NCBI GenBank assembly: GCA_019239815.1
Contig: JAFAZL010000347.1
Coordinates: forward strand, 1 to 7,018
Source: Acidobacteriota bacterium
GTDB taxonomy: Bacteria > Acidobacteriota > Terriglobia > Acidoferrales > UBA7541
DNA: 7,018 nt
Reading direction: 5' to 3'
How positions within the stretch are numbered: position 1 is the first letter of the stretch; the number at the start of each line of letters is the position of its first letter. The notes under the pieces were generated by a model that searched no databases, was not told the DNA's origin, and worked only from the letters and a program-made list of their open reading frames with translations. This document shows positions 5,323-7,018 of the stretch, in pieces. The translations under genes were made by a program, and so were the position numbers.

Positions 5323-6897
5323 GTGAAGAGTCGAAGGGGAACTATCGCGGCGGTGGTCTTGGCGGTCTTGTGCTTGATGGCGGCTACGTTGAATGCGCAG
5401 ACGACGCAGAGCGCGAAGAGTGGAGCGGCGCAGGTGGTGAAAAGGGTTCGCGAGTATCGGGCGTCGCACGAGGGGGCGATTGTTAGGGAGTTGGCGGAGT
5501 TTTTGGCGATTCCGAATGTGGCCAGCGATGAAGTGAACATTCAGAAGAATGCGGCGCGGATTGTAGAGATGTTGAAAGCGCGCGGGGTTGAATCGAAGTT
5601 GCTGCCGATTCCGGGGCGCGGACCAGTCGTGTTTGGAAAATTGATGACGCCGGGTGCGAAGCGAACGGTGATTTTTTACGCGCACTATGACGGGCAGCCG
5701 GTGGATGCGAGCGCGTGGACGGATGGCAAACCGTTCGAACCGGTGCTGCGTGACAACTCGATTGAAGCCGGTGGAAAGCGGATTCCCTTCCCTGACGCGG
5801 GCGCGAGCGATGCTTATAAGGATGACTGGCGGATTTACGCGCGGTCGGCTTCGGACGACAAGTCGTCCATCATCGGCATCCTGGCGGCGATCGATGCGCT
5901 GCGCGCGCAGAAGATTCCGCTCGCGGTTAACGTAAAGATGATTTTCGAAGGCGAAGAAGAGGCGGGCTCGACGAACCTGCAGCGCACGTTGCAAGCGCAT
6001 AAAGATTTGCTCGGTGCGGATTTGCTGCTGACCTGCGATGGGCCGGTGCATCCGTCGGGGCGGCCGCTGATTTTTTTTGGCGCGCGCGGGGATATTGGAC
6101 TGGATGTGACGGTGTATGGACCGGTGCGAGCGCTGCACAGCGGCCACTATGGAAATTGGGCGCCGAATCCGGGGATGGAGTTGTCCCAATTGCTGGCTTC
6201 GATGACGGATGCGAATGGGGACGTGACGATTCCCGGTTACTACGACGATGTGGTGCCGCTCAGCCCGCTGGAGAAAGAGTGGCTGGCGAAGATGCCGGAC
6301 AACGACACGGAATTAGAGCGCGAATTGGGGATTGCAAAGCCTTACGGCGACGGGAAGACATTGGCGGAGTTGTTGCAGCAGCCGTCGCTGAATATTCGCG
6401 GATTGAATAGCGCGTATGTCGGGACGCATGCGCAGAACGTGGTGCCGGAGAAAGCGGAGGCGTCGATCGATGCGCGGCTGGTGAAGGGCGAAGATCCGCG
6501 GAAGAAGTATGAGCAGATTGTCGGGTTCATTCAGTCACGAGGATATTCTGTTGTGGATCATGAGCCAACGATGGATGAACGGAGGGCGCATGCGCGGATC
6601 GCGAAGATTGTGGATGAAGGCGGGTATCGGGCATCGCGGACGGCGATGGATTTGCCGGTCTCGAAGGCGATGATTGCACTGGTGGAAAGCGCGACGGATG
6701 GGCGAGCGGTGATTGCTCCGGGACTAGGCGGGAGTGTGCCGATGTACATCTTTGATGAGATGGGACTGCCGTGGATCGGAGTGCCGATCGCGAATTACGA
6801 CAATCATCAGCATAGTTCGGATGAGAATTTGCGATTAGGGCATTTCTGGAATGGGATGGAGATGTATGGGGCGGTATTGGCGGGGTTGGATTGGTGA
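5323..6897 (+). CDS. Secreted M20-family zinc metallopeptidase
   Basis: This is a predicted di-zinc aminoacyl or dipeptide hydrolase of the M20 family (carnosinase/CPG2-like); its substrate is unknown. From the GTG at 5323 the product has 524 residues. It begins with a signal peptide (Lys2, Arg4, Arg5, hydrophobic 8-23, likely cleavage after LNA at 25). The Cys17 context lacks a small residue at -1, so it is not a lipobox. Catalytic signatures: AHYDGQP (His121, Asp123), SDDKSS (bridging Asp178), EGEEEAGS (Glu212 base, Glu213 ligand), LTCDGP (Asp239) and NHQHSSDEN (His497). The lid-domain ALHSGHYG (His272) matches the residue that completes the partner active site in dimeric members. The GTG is preferred over an in-frame TTG at 5302 because GGGAG (5312-5316) lies 6 bases before it and the signal peptide then starts correctly. 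Likely periplasmic or extracellular peptide scavenging. It stands alone, divergent from the FecR-like gene. Confidence 0.92.
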   Translation: MKSRRGTIAAVVLAVLCLMAATLNAQTTQSAKSGAAQVVKRVREYRASHEGAIVRELAEFLAIPNVASDEVNIQKNAARIVEMLKARGVESKLLPIPGRGPVVFGKLMTPGAKRTVIFYAHYDGQPVDASAWTDGKPFEPVLRDNSIEAGGKRIPFPDAGASDAYKDDWRIYARSASDDKSSIIGILAAIDALRAQKIPLAVNVKMIFEGEEEAGSTNLQRTLQAHKDLLGADLLLTCDGPVHPSGRPLIFFGARGDIGLDVTVYGPVRALHSGHYGNWAPNPGMELSQLLASMTDANGDVTIPGYYDDVVPLSPLEKEWLAKMPDNDTELERELGIAKPYGDGKTLAELLQQPSLNIRGLNSAYVGTHAQNVVPEKAEASIDARLVKGEDPRKKYEQIVGFIQSRGYSVVDHEPTMDERRAHARIAKIVDEGGYRASRTAMDLPVSKAMIALVESATDGRAVIAPGLGGSVPMYIFDEMGLPWIGVPIANYDNHQHSSDENLRLGHFWNGMEMYGAVLAGLDW

Positions 6898-6950
6898 AGG
6901 GGCGTGAGGTAGACCTTGGGCACGTCGAGGATTGGTTGCCGACGTTAAAG

Positions 6951-6983
6951 AAAGCAGATTCCTCGTTGCGCTCGGAATGACAG
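6951..6983. repeat. Intergenic repeat, copy 4, after peptidase gene
   Basis: AAAGCAGATT is joined directly to the core CCTCGTTGCGCTCGGAATGACAG. The stem ATTCC (6958-6962) pairs with GGAAT (6974-6978) around an 11-base loop. It begins 53 bases after the peptidase stop. A run of six T (6995-7000) follows 11 bases later with only a 4-bp stem between (6980-6983 with 6990-6993), too weak to call a terminator. Confidence 0.8.
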
Positions 6984-7018
6984 TGGGTTCTGTGTTTTTT
7001 AACGGACAGTACGCCTGC

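Noticed and set aside
4201..6189. A 662-codon open frame on the minus strand
   Set aside because: Its upstream half runs antisense through the well-supported M20 peptidase gene and reads as arginine- and proline-rich low-quality protein. Only the part from the ATG at 4956 has a ribosome binding site and signal peptide.
6951..7000. Rho-independent terminator after the peptidase gene
   Set aside because: The six-T run is preceded only by a 4-bp stem, and the repeat stem is 16 bases further up; not enough for a terminator call.
532..7000. CRISPR array or tandem repeat array from the related repeats
   Set aside because: The copies are hundreds to thousands of bases apart, single, and lie in separate gaps without regular spacers.

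Overview
The window is a GC-rich, ordinary-looking chromosomal segment. It carries six well-supported protein genes and, in nearly every intergenic gap, short palindromic repeats. The best guess for the source is an Acidobacteriota (Terriglobia/Koribacter-like) chromosome. That rests on the combination of an ATCC-TTCG-GGATGACA type intergenic repeat, GC-rich hairpin repeats ending in TACA, an orphan secreted FecR-like protein and a secreted M20 peptidase. It is recognition of style, not a proof.

Left part (minus strand, read right to left): sucC (2737-1568) and sucD (1571-702) overlap by 4 bases (ATGA) and encode the two subunits of succinyl-CoA synthetase. Downstream, after a 211-base gap holding a composite repeat, lies ndk (490-71), nucleoside diphosphate kinase. 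This is a coherent energy module: the synthetase makes a nucleoside triphosphate in the TCA cycle and Ndk equilibrates the phosphate among nucleotides.

Middle: a 352-base divergent gap with two hairpin repeats separates sucC from trpD (3090-4127, plus), a lone anthranilate phosphoribosyltransferase gene with no other trp gene next to it. trpD converges on a minus-strand gene (4956-4201) for a secreted FecR-domain-like protein with a C-terminal membrane segment. That gene has a strong ribosome binding site and a good sigma-70-type promoter.

Right part: a 366-base divergent gap with two different hairpin repeats, then a gene (5323-6897, plus) for a secreted M20-family zinc metallopeptidase with all expected metal ligands. 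The window ends just after another copy of the repeat family.

No mobile element, CRISPR, RNA gene or obvious novel multi-gene system was found. The most interesting signal is a four-copy intergenic repeat family, all in the same orientation. Its 5-bp stem shows compensatory base changes between copies, and one copy carries a 33-base hairpin insert relative to another.
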